Shown here: positions 1-7,769 of the stretch, one piece after another
Numbering within the stretch: position 1 is the first letter of the stretch
Layout: every line of letters begins with the position of its first letter
NCBI GenBank assembly: GCA_963828555.1
Contig: CAWHEL010000002.1
Coordinates: 124,001 to 188,000 of the forward strand
Source: JADJPO01 sp963828555
GTDB taxonomy: Bacteria > Actinomycetota > Actinomycetes > Actinomycetales > Kineosporiaceae
Length of the DNA: 64,000 nt
Direction of reading: 5' to 3'
Translations under genes and position numbers: made by a program
Notes under the pieces: generated by a model
The model's input: the letters and a program-made list of their open reading frames with translations, nothing else
Databases searched by the model: none
What the model was told of the DNA's origin: nothing

Positions 1-401
1 GCCTCGGCGAACAGGCCGCCGGCCACCGCGTCCACCGCCAGCCCCACCTGCTCGACCACCAGCCGGACGGCAGCCTCGACCTTGGTCGACACGATCAGTG
101 CCCGGCCGCCCTGCTCGCGGACGGCGTCCAGCGCCTCGACGGCGCCGGGAAGCAGCCGGGTCCGCGGCACCCCCAGGCTCGGGTAGAGCTCGCGGTAGCG
201 TGCGGTCACCCGCGCCGGGTCCAGCCCGGGAGCGAGCGCGGCCATCGTGTCCTCCAGCGGCACCCCGTTCAGCGACCACACCTGCTCGGCGGTGACCAGC
301 AGCCCCTGCTCGGACAGCACCGCCTGCACCGTGGCGGCGATGCCGTCGGCGGAGTCGACCAGCGTCATGTCCAGGTCGAAGCCGACCACCAGCGTGCCCA
401 C
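1..401 (-). CDS. HAD-family hydrolase (3' end outside window)
   Basis: The N-terminal 133 residues are present; the rest lies beyond the left edge. Reading from a GTG at 401, the protein opens with VVGFDLDMTLVDS, the DxDxT nucleophile motif of HAD phosphatases. About residue 95 is ALIVSTK, which fits HAD motif II (the Ser/Thr). A small helical cap domain would lie between. The layout resembles phosphoglycolate-phosphatase-like HAD enzymes that act on small phosphorylated metabolites. The substrate cannot be read from the sequence. The GTG start is supported by a TAGGGT box 7 nt upstream, which suggests a leaderless transcript; there is no clear ribosome-binding site. Confidence 0.85.
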   Translation of the reverse strand, partial: MGTLVVGFDLDMTLVDSADGIAATVQAVLSEQGLLVTAEQVWSLNGVPLEDTMAALAPGLDPARVTARYRELYPSLGVPRTRLLPGAVEALDAVREQGGRALIVSTKVEAAVRLVVEQVGLAVDAVAGGLFAE

Positions 402-408
402 GGACGAA

Positions 409-414
409 ACCCTA
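409..414 (-). promoter_or_regulatory. Putative leaderless -10 box of the HAD gene
   Basis: On the minus strand this reads TAGGGT, 7 nt before the GTG start. The spacing matches actinobacterial leaderless promoters and recurs before other genes in this window. Confidence 0.45.
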
Positions 415-449
415 GTCGGCGCGCCCACCACCCTGCCCGCCGTCCGGAC

Positions 450-502
450 AGTGGTGAGTTCTCGGGGGGACGTGCCGGGGTGTTGCCCGAGGACTCACCA
501 CT
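450..502. repeat. Intergenic inverted repeat (GTGGTGAGTT family)
   Basis: A 17-bp arm at 450-466 pairs with 486-502 with one G-T wobble and a 19-nt loop. The arm contains GTGGTGAGTT, also present in the palindromes at 3583 and 4666. It lies between the HAD gene start and the acyl-CoA synthetase 3' end. No U-tract follows, so it may be either a terminator or a dispersed palindromic element. The rest of 415-648 shows no credible gene. Confidence 0.7.
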
Positions 503-648
503 CTCCGTCCGCGCTGACCTACGTGCTTGAATGATCTTCATGACCGCCTCTGGGCTGGCGGCGGGCGCAGCTGCTGCAGCGGCGGGACGAGCTGCCGGGG
601 ATCCCGCCGTACGGCACGGAGGATGACTGACGCCTCGCACCCCTCGGG

Positions 649-2304
649 TCAGGCGTGGCGGATCTTCGCAGCCTCGCTCAGCCCGAGCAAGCCCACGGCG
701 GCCTCACGCATCTCAACCTTGCGTACCTTGCCGCTGATCGTCATCGGGAAGGTCTCCACCAGGTGCACGTAGCGGGGGATCTTGAAGTGGGCCAACTGGC
801 CCTGACAGAACTCCCGCAGCGCCTCGGCGGTGAGCGGGTCCCGATCGAGCTTGAGCACCACCCAGGCCATCAGCTCCTCGCCGTAGCGCGCGTCGGGCAC
901 TCCGATCACCTGGACGTCGGCGATGTCAGGGTGGGAGTGGAGGTACTCCTCGATCTCGCGCGGGTAGATGTTCTCCCCGCCCCGGATCACCATGTCCTTG
1001 ATCCGCCCCGAGATGTTGACGTAGCCCTCGTCGTCCATCAGCGCCAGGTCGCCGGTGTGCATCCAGCCGGCCGAGTCGATCGCCTCGGCGGTGCGTTCCG
1101 GCTCGAGCCAGTAGCCGAGCATCACCGAGTACCCGCGGGTGCACAGCTCCCCCGGGGTGTTGCGTGGCAGCTCCATCCCAGTGGCCGGATCGACGATCTT
1201 GACCTCGACATGGGGCATCACGGTGCCGACGGTCGAGGTGCGCCGATCGAGGTCGTCGTCCATCGAGGTCATGGTCGAGACAGGTGAGGTCTCGGTCATG
1301 CCGTAGGCGATGGCCACCTCGGCCATGTGCATCTCGGAGACGACCCGCTTCATCACCTCGACCGGGCAGGGCGAGCCGGCCATGATGCCCGTGCGCAGGC
1401 TGGTCAGGTCGAAGGTCGCGAAGTCGGCGTGCCCCAGTTCGGCGATGAACATGGTCGGGACGCCGTACAGCGCCGTCGCGCGCTCGGCCTCCACCGCGCG
1501 CAGGGTCGCCTCCGGATCGAAGGACGGAGCCGGGAAGATCACCGTTGCACCGTGGGAGAAGGCGCCGATCACCCCCATCACCATGCCGAAGCAGTGGTAC
1601 ATCGGAACCGGGACGCAGAGCCGATCGACCTGGGTGAAACCGATTCTCTCCGTGACGAAGTAGCCGTTGTTGAGGATGTTGTGATGGGACAGCGTCGCGC
1701 CCTTGGGGAAGCCGGTGGTGCCGCTGGTGTACTGCAGGTTGATCGGGTCGTCGAAAGACAGCGTGGCGGCGCGTTCGGTGAGCCGGTGATGGTCGGTGGC
1801 GCCGCCACGGCGCACCAGCTCCGACCAGGAGTCCTCACCGATGTAGACCACGTCGCGCAGCTGCGGGCAGGCGGGCCTGACCTGTTCCACCATCGCCTGG
1901 TAGTTCGAGGTGCGGTGCTCGACCGCGCTGACCAGCAGCCGCACACCGGACTGCTGGATCACAAAACTCAGTTCGTGCGCGCGGTAGGCGGGGTTGACGT
2001 TGACCAGGATCGCCCCGATCTTCGCCGTGGCGTACTGCACGATCACCCACTCGGCGCAGTTCGGCGCCCAGATGCCCACCCGATCGCCCTTGCCGACACC
2101 CCTGCCCATCAGACCGAGTGCGACCTCGTCGACCTCGACGTCGAGCTCGTTGTAGGTCCAGCGTCGGCTGGTGGCGACATCCACCAGGGCCTCGCGGTCG
2201 CCGTGCCGGGCGACCGTGCGCTCGAAGTTCGCGCCGAGGGTCTCACCGAGCAGACCCGTTGCGGCGGGTCCCGAGGCGTAGGAGGGCGGGCGGGTGGAGA
2301 GCAT
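649..2304 (-). CDS. Long/medium-chain fatty acyl-CoA synthetase (AMP-binding)
   Basis: This is an adenylate-forming enzyme of 551 aa that activates a carboxylic acid with ATP and CoA. The signature P-loop YTSGTTGFPKGA lies near residue 193. The YGMTE motif is near residue 338. The C-terminal hinge GRIKDMVIRGGENIYPREIE and the catalytic lysine region TISGKVRK are both present, so the enzyme looks complete. The ATG start has a GGGAGG ribosome-binding site 5 nt upstream. It resembles FadD-type ligases used in beta-oxidation or lipid turnover. The chain-length preference is not readable. It appears to be monocistronic. Confidence 0.9.
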   Translation of the reverse strand: MLSTRPPSYASGPAATGLLGETLGANFERTVARHGDREALVDVATSRRWTYNELDVEVDEVALGLMGRGVGKGDRVGIWAPNCAEWVIVQYATAKIGAILVNVNPAYRAHELSFVIQQSGVRLLVSAVEHRTSNYQAMVEQVRPACPQLRDVVYIGEDSWSELVRRGGATDHHRLTERAATLSFDDPINLQYTSGTTGFPKGATLSHHNILNNGYFVTERIGFTQVDRLCVPVPMYHCFGMVMGVIGAFSHGATVIFPAPSFDPEATLRAVEAERATALYGVPTMFIAELGHADFATFDLTSLRTGIMAGSPCPVEVMKRVVSEMHMAEVAIAYGMTETSPVSTMTSMDDDLDRRTSTVGTVMPHVEVKIVDPATGMELPRNTPGELCTRGYSVMLGYWLEPERTAEAIDSAGWMHTGDLALMDDEGYVNISGRIKDMVIRGGENIYPREIEEYLHSHPDIADVQVIGVPDARYGEELMAWVVLKLDRDPLTAEALREFCQGQLAHFKIPRYVHLVETFPMTISGKVRKVEMREAAVGLLGLSEAAKIRHA

Positions 2305-2374
2305 GGCAGCCTCCCGATGGCCACGACGGCGACGACGGTCCTGCGCCCATCGTGGCCGTTGTCGGCCGAACCTT

Positions 2375-2491
2375 CTAGGCCCCCGGGGTGTTGCGGCGGT
2401 TCAGCGCGACCATCAGGTAGATGCCGGCGATGACTGAACCGAACAGGGCGAGGATCGCCAGCAGGAGGACCAGCACACCCACACCCGCCAT
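2375..2491 (-). CDS. Small single-pass membrane protein (38 aa)
   Basis: This short ORF encodes an almost entirely hydrophobic segment (residues 3-30) followed by a basic end, NRRN. Its ATG overlaps the TGA stop of the preceding gene (ATGA at 2491), the usual sign of translational coupling. High third-position GC supports coding. The predicted topology is one transmembrane helix with a short cytoplasmic tail. No function is recognised. It forms the last gene of a PadR-HAAS-small membrane protein operon and may be a partner of the upstream membrane protein. Confidence 0.6.
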   Translation of the reverse strand: MAGVGVLVLLLAILALFGSVIAGIYLMVALNRRNTPGA

Positions 2492-3141
2492 CACGGCGAT
2501 ACCTCCGGAACCGGAGGAGCCTGAACGGCGGGCCCCTCCTCGACGATCACGGGGCCCTGCTCGACGCTGGTCACAGAATTGCGCGTGAGGAAGACCCCGG
2601 CCCCAGCCAGCACGATCACCAGCGGGGTCAGAGCGGTCAACAGCGTGGCGACGATCTTCTCGCGACGGTTCCACTGTTGCGACGCCCAGGCGCACGCCAG
2701 GCCCACGATCGGGCCGAGGATCGGCACCACGAGCGAGCCGACGGTCAGGCCGAGGACGGCGACCAGTTCGAGCGGACCCCACGGACTGACCCGGGTGGCA
2801 TACGGCGGAGCCGGTGCCGCCGTCGCCGGACCCCATGCCGGTTGCTGGCCGTAGGACGGTTGCTGACCGTGGTCCTGGGGCCCCGCCGGAGCCTGCGGGA
2901 GGACCGGCTCGCTGACCAGGCTGTCCCGCTCGGCCGCGACGATGTCCTCCGGCCGCCCGAGCCGGTCCAGCACACCGCGCACCGAGGGCTCGTCGTCCCC
3001 GATGGCGGCCAGCGCCTCGCCGACGTGCGCGCGGATCTCCTCCACGAGCTCGCCGCGTCGCCCGGCCGACAGCGAGGCGGCGGCCTCGTCCAGCCGCCGC
3101 AGGTAGTCCGCGACCAGCGGATGATCCAGTCCCACAACCAT
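2491..3141 (-). CDS. HAAS/DUF1700-type membrane protein
   Basis: This is a 216-aa protein. The N-terminal helical region (about 1-75, LVADYLRRLDEAA, then RGELVEEIRAHVGEAL) resembles the HAAS domain found in proteins controlled by PadR regulators. A Pro/Gln-rich linker (about 80-115) follows. Two or three hydrophobic segments span about 122-180, and the C-terminus is short and polar. The start overlaps the stop of the PadR gene by one base, so the two are almost certainly cotranscribed. PadR-HAAS pairs are common. The HAAS protein is thought to act in membrane-linked signalling, but its exact role is unknown. Confidence 0.75.
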   Translation of the reverse strand: MVVGLDHPLVADYLRRLDEAAASLSAGRRGELVEEIRAHVGEALAAIGDDEPSVRGVLDRLGRPEDIVAAERDSLVSEPVLPQAPAGPQDHGQQPSYGQQPAWGPATAAPAPPYATRVSPWGPLELVAVLGLTVGSLVVPILGPIVGLACAWASQQWNRREKIVATLLTALTPLVIVLAGAGVFLTRNSVTSVEQGPVIVEEGPAVQAPPVPEVSP

Positions 3142-3539
3142 CAGTCTCTCCTTTCTGCCACCGTTCGAGGCAACTTCATCGGCGCGCCGGGCTGCCCCGA
3201 CCCCAGCCCGAGCACGCGATCGACGGAGTCGCGGAAGCGGCGCCAGTCCTCGACGAAACGATCCAGCGCCGTGCGGCCGTCGCTGGTCAGGGCGTAGTAG
3301 CGGCGCGGTGGCCCGGTGTCGGACTCCTGCCAGGTGGTGGTCACCAGGCCCTCCTTGCGCAGCCGGGAGAGCAAGGGGTAGATCGTCCCCTCGCTGGTGA
3401 GCAGCCCGTCGGCCTCGCTCAGTTCGCGCACGATGTCGAAGCCGTACCGGGGACTCTCCCGGAGGAGGGCGATCACGCAGTACTCCAGCGCGCCACGGCG
3501 CAACTGCGGGAGCACCTGTCGTGCCTCACCCGGTTCCAT
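3141..3539 (-). CDS. PadR-family transcriptional regulator
   Basis: This 132-aa winged-helix protein is typical of small PadR repressors. The core LEYCVIALLRESPRYGFDIVRELSE is followed by the wing segment SEGTIYPLLSRLRKEGLV and a C-terminal dimerisation helix with ALDRFVEDWRRF. It heads an operon with the HAAS membrane protein and a 38-aa membrane protein, which it probably autoregulates. A TACCTT box 7 nt before the ATG suggests a leaderless mRNA. The inducer is unknown. Confidence 0.88.
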   Translation of the reverse strand: MEPGEARQVLPQLRRGALEYCVIALLRESPRYGFDIVRELSEADGLLTSEGTIYPLLSRLRKEGLVTTTWQESDTGPPRRYYALTSDGRTALDRFVEDWRRFRDSVDRVLGLGSGQPGAPMKLPRTVAERRD

Positions 3540-3546
3540 GCGTCAC

Positions 3547-3552
3547 AAGGTA
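3547..3552 (-). promoter_or_regulatory. Putative leaderless -10 box of the PadR gene
   Basis: The minus strand reads TACCTT, 7 nt before the ATG at 3539. Any repressor site would have to lie just upstream, next to the palindrome at 3583. Confidence 0.4.
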
Positions 3553-3582
3553 CCTGGCGACGACTCGGCGGGCAAGGCAAAC

Positions 3583-3634
3583 GAGGAGGTGGTGAGTTGA
3601 CCACCTGAGACGGTGGTCAACTCACCACCTCCTC
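3583..3634. repeat. Perfect 23-bp inverted repeat, copy 1
   Basis: Arms 3583-3605 and 3612-3634 are perfect complements around a 6-nt loop, TGAGAC. A second copy at 4666 shares an identical 34-nt core and the same loop. The two copies bracket the AbiEi/DUF559-like gene. This copy lies between divergent genes, so it is not a simple terminator. Confidence 0.9.
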
Positions 3635-3689
3635 CGCTCGAGTGCGGTCTGTCCACAGGCAACGTCGGTCGGCCAGCGGGGGAAGGGCC

Positions 3690-4667
3690 GTGACGCGCAG
3701 ACTCGGGCGCGTGCACAGTCGCCGCCAACTCCCACCGGACATCGCCGCACTCGCCGCCTGCCAGGCAGGAGTGATCGCCCGCAGCCAACTGATCGGAATG
3801 GGACTGAGCCCGAGAACAGTCGACGGGCTGAGTGCGCCCTGGCCGCGGCTGGCCAGAGGCGTCTACCTGGTCTCCTCCTCGTTCGTGGAGCCCTCGTGGA
3901 CCGCACGGGTCTGGGGCGGGGTCCTGCTCGGAGGGCAGGGCGCCCGTGCGGGCGGGCAGGCCGCCGCCGCCCTGGACGGGCTGGCCGACTGGTCCGAGCA
4001 GAAGGAGGTCACGATCCTGGTGCCCGGACGCAAGATCAGCCGGCATCCGGGGTACTGCTTCGTCCGGGAGCGGCCTGGCGTCCGGCTGTCGTCGACCTCG
4101 CGAGAGCCGGCCCGCACCCGGATCGAGGACACGGTGCTCGATCTGTGCGCCGGCGCCACCAGCGCCGAGGTGGTGACCTGGCTGACCCGCGCCTGCCAGC
4201 GCCGGCTGACCAGCCCGGAGCGCATTCGGCGCCGGGTGGACTCCAGGCCAACGCTGCGCCGACGGGGTCTGGTGCTGGAGATCCTCGAGGACGTGCAGTC
4301 GGGCGCCACCACCCACCTGGAGCGCCGCGCCCTCACCGACGTGATCCGCCCGCACGGATTGCCGATCACCCGCCTGCAGCACCGCGTGGGCTCGGGTGGA
4401 CGGATCGTCGACGCGGCGGTCGCGGCGTTCGGCGTGCTGATTGAGTTCGACGGCCGGATCGGCCATGTGGAGGAGGGGGCGTTCCGGGACCGGGGACGGG
4501 ACAACGCCCATACCCTCGAGGGCTGGGTGACCCTGCGTTTCGGCTGGACCGATGTCACCAGCGACCCGTGCGGTGTCGCGGCCGAGACCGCCGCCCTGCT
4601 GACGTTGCGCGGCTGGACCGGCTCCCTTCGCCCCTGCCCCACCTGCCCGCCCGGCCTCATCGACTGA
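3690..4667 (+). CDS. AbiEi-like N-terminal domain plus DUF559/Vsr-type endonuclease-like protein
   Basis: This is a 325-aa protein from GTG 3690, which has GGGGGAAGG just upstream; a GTG at 3642 would add 16 residues but lacks a ribosome site. The N-terminus (LAACQAGVIARSQLIGMGLS, then RLARGVYLV) fits the winged-helix domain of AbiEi-type antitoxins. The C-terminal part (IEFDGRIGHVEEGAFRDRGRDN, then WVTLRFGWTDV), shown here in pieces, fits DUF559/Vsr-like PD-(D/E)xK nucleases. Such fusions are abundant in actinobacteria as stand-alone genes of unknown role. No AbiEii-type toxin gene is adjacent. The gene is bracketed by two copies of a palindrome, which hints at a mobile or accessory origin. 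Confidence 0.7.
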   Translation: MTRRLGRVHSRRQLPPDIAALAACQAGVIARSQLIGMGLSPRTVDGLSAPWPRLARGVYLVSSSFVEPSWTARVWGGVLLGGQGARAGGQAAAALDGLADWSEQKEVTILVPGRKISRHPGYCFVRERPGVRLSSTSREPARTRIEDTVLDLCAGATSAEVVTWLTRACQRRLTSPERIRRRVDSRPTLRRRGLVLEILEDVQSGATTHLERRALTDVIRPHGLPITRLQHRVGSGGRIVDAAVAAFGVLIEFDGRIGHVEEGAFRDRGRDNAHTLEGWVTLRFGWTDVTSDPCGVAAETAALLTLRGWTGSLRPCPTCPPGLID

Positions 4668-4717
4668 GGTTGTGGTGAGTTGACCACCTGAGACGGTGGT
4701 CAACTGACCACGACCTC
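4666..4717. repeat. Inverted repeat, copy 2
   Basis: Arms 4666-4688 and 4695-4717 match at 21 of 23 positions around the loop TGAGAC, which is identical to copy 1 at 3583. The left arm begins in the stop codon of the AbiEi/DUF559-like gene, so it could also act as its terminator. Confidence 0.88.
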
Positions 4718-4753
4718 GACGGATCCTGGGCGTGCGACATGCGCTGCGCTGGT

Positions 4754-4759
4754 TAGGCT
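4754..4759 (+). promoter_or_regulatory. Putative leaderless -10 box (TAGGCT)
   Basis: TAGGCT lies 6 nt before the ATG at 4766, with no ribosome-binding site between them. Confidence 0.45.
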
Positions 4760-4765
4760 CCGGGG

Positions 4766-5629
4766 ATGTGGTTCGGTTTCGTGGTGCCCTTCGGCGACGC
4801 CGGCGCCTTTGCAGAGCTGGCCGCCCTGGGTGAGCGCCACGACTGGGACGGGGTCTTCACCTGGGAGGCCGTGTTCGGCGTGGACGCCTGGGTGAGCCTG
4901 GCCGCCGCCGCGATGACCACCGAACGCATCCGGCTCGGCACCCTGCTCACCCCGGCCTCACGCATCCGCCCCTGGGACCTGGCCTCTCGCGTGGGGACGG
5001 TCGACCGGCTGAGCCAGGGTCGGGTCATCCTCGGCGCCGGGCTGGGTGCCCTGCACGAGGGGTGGACGGCCTTCGAGCCCGACGAGGGCAAGCGGGTGCG
5101 GGCCGAGAAGCTCGACGAGAGTCTGGCCGTGTACGCCGGACTGCTGACGGGGCAGCCGTTCCGCTACCAGGGCAAGCACTACAGCGCCGAGCCCACGACC
5201 TTCATGCTGCCCGATCCGCCGGTCCAGCGGCCGCACCCACCGGTGTGGATGGTCGGCGCCCATGTCGACGGTCGAGCACGACAGCCTTCCCTCGAGCGGG
5301 CCGCCCGCTGGCAAGGGCTGCTTCCCGCGCTCGCGACGGTGGGCGACGACAGCCGGCTGCAGCCACGGGAGATGACCCGCCCGGAGGACCTAGCAGGGCT
5401 GGTCAGCCTGGTCCGGCCGTTGCGGGAGGCGGCCGGGCTCCCGTGGGCCGGTTACGACGTGGTGCTGGAGGCAGACAGCTCCGGCGAGTTCGTCCAGCGC
5501 CAGGGCTCGCCCGAGGAATGGGCCGACGCGGGCGCCACCTGGTGGGTGGAGTCCTGGTGGTCCCTCGAGGCGGGCACCGACGGCATGGCTGCGCTGCGCC
5601 GGCGCATCGCGGCTGGACCACCCGGGTAG
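4766..5629 (+). CDS. LLM-class flavin (probably F420)-dependent oxidoreductase
   Basis: This 287-aa protein of the bacterial luciferase-like TIM-barrel superfamily opens with MWFGFVVPFGD. It contains the conserved segments TERIRLGTLLTPASRIRPWDLA and GRVILGAGLGAL near residues 55-95, and PPVWMVGA near 160. In actinobacteria these proteins usually use reduced F420 or FMN to act on small organic substrates. The substrate is unknown. It is slightly short for the family (usual length 290-350 aa) but has no obvious gap. It stands alone on the plus strand and appears to have a leaderless promoter. Confidence 0.85.
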   Translation: MWFGFVVPFGDAGAFAELAALGERHDWDGVFTWEAVFGVDAWVSLAAAAMTTERIRLGTLLTPASRIRPWDLASRVGTVDRLSQGRVILGAGLGALHEGWTAFEPDEGKRVRAEKLDESLAVYAGLLTGQPFRYQGKHYSAEPTTFMLPDPPVQRPHPPVWMVGAHVDGRARQPSLERAARWQGLLPALATVGDDSRLQPREMTRPEDLAGLVSLVRPLREAAGLPWAGYDVVLEADSSGEFVQRQGSPEEWADAGATWWVESWWSLEAGTDGMAALRRRIAAGPPG

Positions 5630-5674
5630 ACAGGTGGATGGGCTACCAGTCAGCCAGGGTGCCGCCCGCAGCGC

Positions 5675-6595
5675 TCAGGTCGAGCGGTGCGGCAGGCGGA
5701 GCAGCACCCCGAGAGACCCGTCGGTGAGCGCCATCAGGGTGGCGATGGTCAGCATCACCCGCGCATGGATGAACCGCTCGCGGTCGAGCTGCTGAGACGG
5801 CATGGGAAACAGCATCTGCGCCAGTTGCCGCGAGCGCCACAGGTCGTAGCCGAAGGCCTGAGCCCCGTTGTGATCGACCGCAAATCGGTTGGAGGACAAT
5901 GTCGTTGCCGGCACCAGGTTCACCACCAGGAGCGCTTCGTGGTGCTGCCCCTCGAGCACCGACACGCTGTTCGGAGCCTTGCGCGCCAACAGGTCGAGGA
6001 TCTCGCCCCGACCCTGGAAGTAGGCCGCCGATCGGCTCCGCAGAACCAGTCCGGCCCCGAGGACCCGTAGGTAGTGATCGCGGTTGAAGTCGGTATCCAT
6101 GATGGTGCGGACCAGCCGCTTGTGGTCCTCCACCAGTTCCGGGTTGATCATGCATTCCAGCACCGAGTGCAGCCCATCGATCGCGCCGCACCCGACGTTG
6201 TCCCCGTCGCCGTTGTCGTCGCGATGCCCGCCCGGCGACAGCCCCAGCCGCAGATACGACTCGATCATCATCTCGGCGTCGCCGGTGAACGTTCCCCGGG
6301 TCAGGTCGTCCTTGTCGACCCCGAGACGGTAGGCCAGCGCCGCGCCCGGGGCCCCACCGGGGACCTGGGGCCCCAGCGCCGACTCGTCCAGCTTGGGGTC
6401 GTGCCGCCCGTCGATGCACCGGGTCTTGCCCTGCGCCGCGACAGTCACGTAGTACCGGTCGAGGTCTCTGGCGATGACCGGGGCCTCCAGCGATACCGCG
6501 CGAGCGGACAGCACCCCGGGCCAGGCCTTGTCGGAGAGCAGCCCGATGCTGACGGTGCTGCTCTGCGGTCCCGCCGCACTGCGGGCTCGAGCCAT
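5675..6595 (-). CDS. Carbonic-anhydrase-like metal-binding protein (zeta/cadmium CA type?)
   Basis: This is a 306-aa protein. The ATG at 6595 has GAGGAG 11 nt upstream. Its most conserved-looking stretches are CIDGRHDP (C60, D62, R64) and SPGGHRDDNGDGDNVGCG (H124, C136). The order Cys-x-Asp-x-Arg, then His, then Cys, is the zinc-ligand arrangement of beta carbonic anhydrases. The longer His-to-Cys spacing is closer to cadmium-type (zeta) enzymes. The C-terminal half has no recognised motif and no signal peptide is visible. The assignment rests on the ligand pattern alone and is an inference. The 194 bases upstream (6596-6789) hold no convincing gene. Confidence 0.5.
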   Translation of the reverse strand: MARARSAAGPQSSTVSIGLLSDKAWPGVLSARAVSLEAPVIARDLDRYYVTVAAQGKTRCIDGRHDPKLDESALGPQVPGGAPGAALAYRLGVDKDDLTRGTFTGDAEMMIESYLRLGLSPGGHRDDNGDGDNVGCGAIDGLHSVLECMINPELVEDHKRLVRTIMDTDFNRDHYLRVLGAGLVLRSRSAAYFQGRGEILDLLARKAPNSVSVLEGQHHEALLVVNLVPATTLSSNRFAVDHNGAQAFGYDLWRSRQLAQMLFPMPSQQLDRERFIHARVMLTIATLMALTDGSLGVLLRLPHRST

Positions 6596-6789
6596 CCTCG
6601 TTCTCCTCGTCGGCCTGGCCTGGCGGCCCACCCTCGGAGTTCCGGGCGGCCGCACCGGCGACCCACTGCAACGACGCCCGACCCTACTGATCGAGGCACG
6701 GCGACCCAAACTCACCGTCGACCACACCTGTTCCTTCGGTCTGGGCGGCGGCGAGGCTGCATGCCGGTGGGCTGTGCTACTTCTGGGCC

Positions 6790-7686
6790 TCAGCCGGCGT
6801 GCAGCGCGTCCAGCTCCGCGGCCAGTGCCTCCACGATGGACTCCGGGGCGTCGTAGCGGGGGGCGCCGGGCACCGGCCAGTGCGCCACCACGTCGGTGAA
6901 GCCGAGATCGCGGGCCCGGCCCACGGTGTCCCGGAACTTCTCGATCGAGACCAGCGAGAACGTCGGTGCCGCGTCGACCGAGAGCATCCGATCGATCGAG
7001 TCCGGCGCCCGGCCGGCCTCGCTGAGCACCTCGTCGAACCGAGCCGCGAGCCCGGCGATCCCGCGCCACCACAGCTCGTCGTCGGTGTTCCCGCGCGGTA
7101 CCTCCGGTGACCCCGTGGTCGCCCAGCCGGCGCCGAAGCGGACGGCCAGCCGCATCATCCGCGGGCCGTTGGCCGCCACGACGAACGGGATCCGCGGCTG
7201 CTGCAGGCAGGGAATCGTGGTCTCGGCGTCGAGCGCGCGATAGTGCGCCCCGGAGTAGGAGGTCAGCGGCCGGGTGAGCACCGTGTCGAGCAGTTCGACG
7301 AACTCCTCCAGCCGTGCCGCGCGCTCAGCTGGGGAGGGCAAGGCATCGCCGAGCACCGTGGCGTCGGCTCCGGTCCCGCCGGCGCCGATGCCCAGTACAG
7401 CGCGACCGCCGCTGATGTCGTCCAGCCCGGCGAGCTCACGGGCGAACGGCACCGGGTGCCGGTAATTGGGCGAGGCCACCCAGGTTCCGAGTGAAATCCG
7501 GGAGGTCACCGTGGCCGCCGCGACCAGGGTCGGGATGGTCGCACCCCAGGGCAGGCCGACGTAGGGATCCCAGGTCAGGTGGTCATAGGTCCAGGCATGG
7601 TCGAAGCCGAACTCCTCGACCGCACGCCACATGCCCTGCTGCTCACCCCACCGCCGCCGGGGCATCACCACCATTCCGACCCGCAT
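6790..7686 (-). CDS. LLM-class F420-dependent oxidoreductase
   Basis: This 298-aa luciferase-like TIM-barrel protein starts MRVGMVVMPRRRWGEQ. It has YDHLTWDPYVG (about 35-45), SRISLGTWVASPNYRHP (about 62-78) and GGRAVLGIGAGGTG (about 93-106), all typical of the F420-dependent branch. IPFVVAANGPRMMRLA follows near 165. It probably catalyses hydride transfer with F420H2; the substrate is unknown. It is a separate paralogue from the one at 4766. It is divergent to the XPB-partner gene. Confidence 0.88.
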   Translation of the reverse strand: MRVGMVVMPRRRWGEQQGMWRAVEEFGFDHAWTYDHLTWDPYVGLPWGATIPTLVAAATVTSRISLGTWVASPNYRHPVPFARELAGLDDISGGRAVLGIGAGGTGADATVLGDALPSPAERAARLEEFVELLDTVLTRPLTSYSGAHYRALDAETTIPCLQQPRIPFVVAANGPRMMRLAVRFGAGWATTGSPEVPRGNTDDELWWRGIAGLAARFDEVLSEAGRAPDSIDRMLSVDAAPTFSLVSIEKFRDTVGRARDLGFTDVVAHWPVPGAPRYDAPESIVEALAAELDALHAG

Positions 7687-7756
7687 CCGCGCACCGTACC
7701 CCGGCCCACCGTCCGGCAGCCTTCAGCCCCTCGCTCTCGAGCCCCGCACAAGCGCG

Positions 7757-7762
7757 TAGCGT
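7757..7762 (+). promoter_or_regulatory. Putative leaderless -10 box of the helicase-associated gene
   Basis: TAGCGT lies exactly 7 nt before the ATG at 7770. This spacing recurs at 23249 and 30020. Confidence 0.5.
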
Positions 7763-7769
7763 TGGTCGG

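Noticed and set aside
3583..4717. CRISPR-like repeat pair around the AbiEi/DUF559 gene
   Set aside because: There are only two copies about 1.1 kb apart with no spacer-size units between them and no cas gene, so it is not a CRISPR array.
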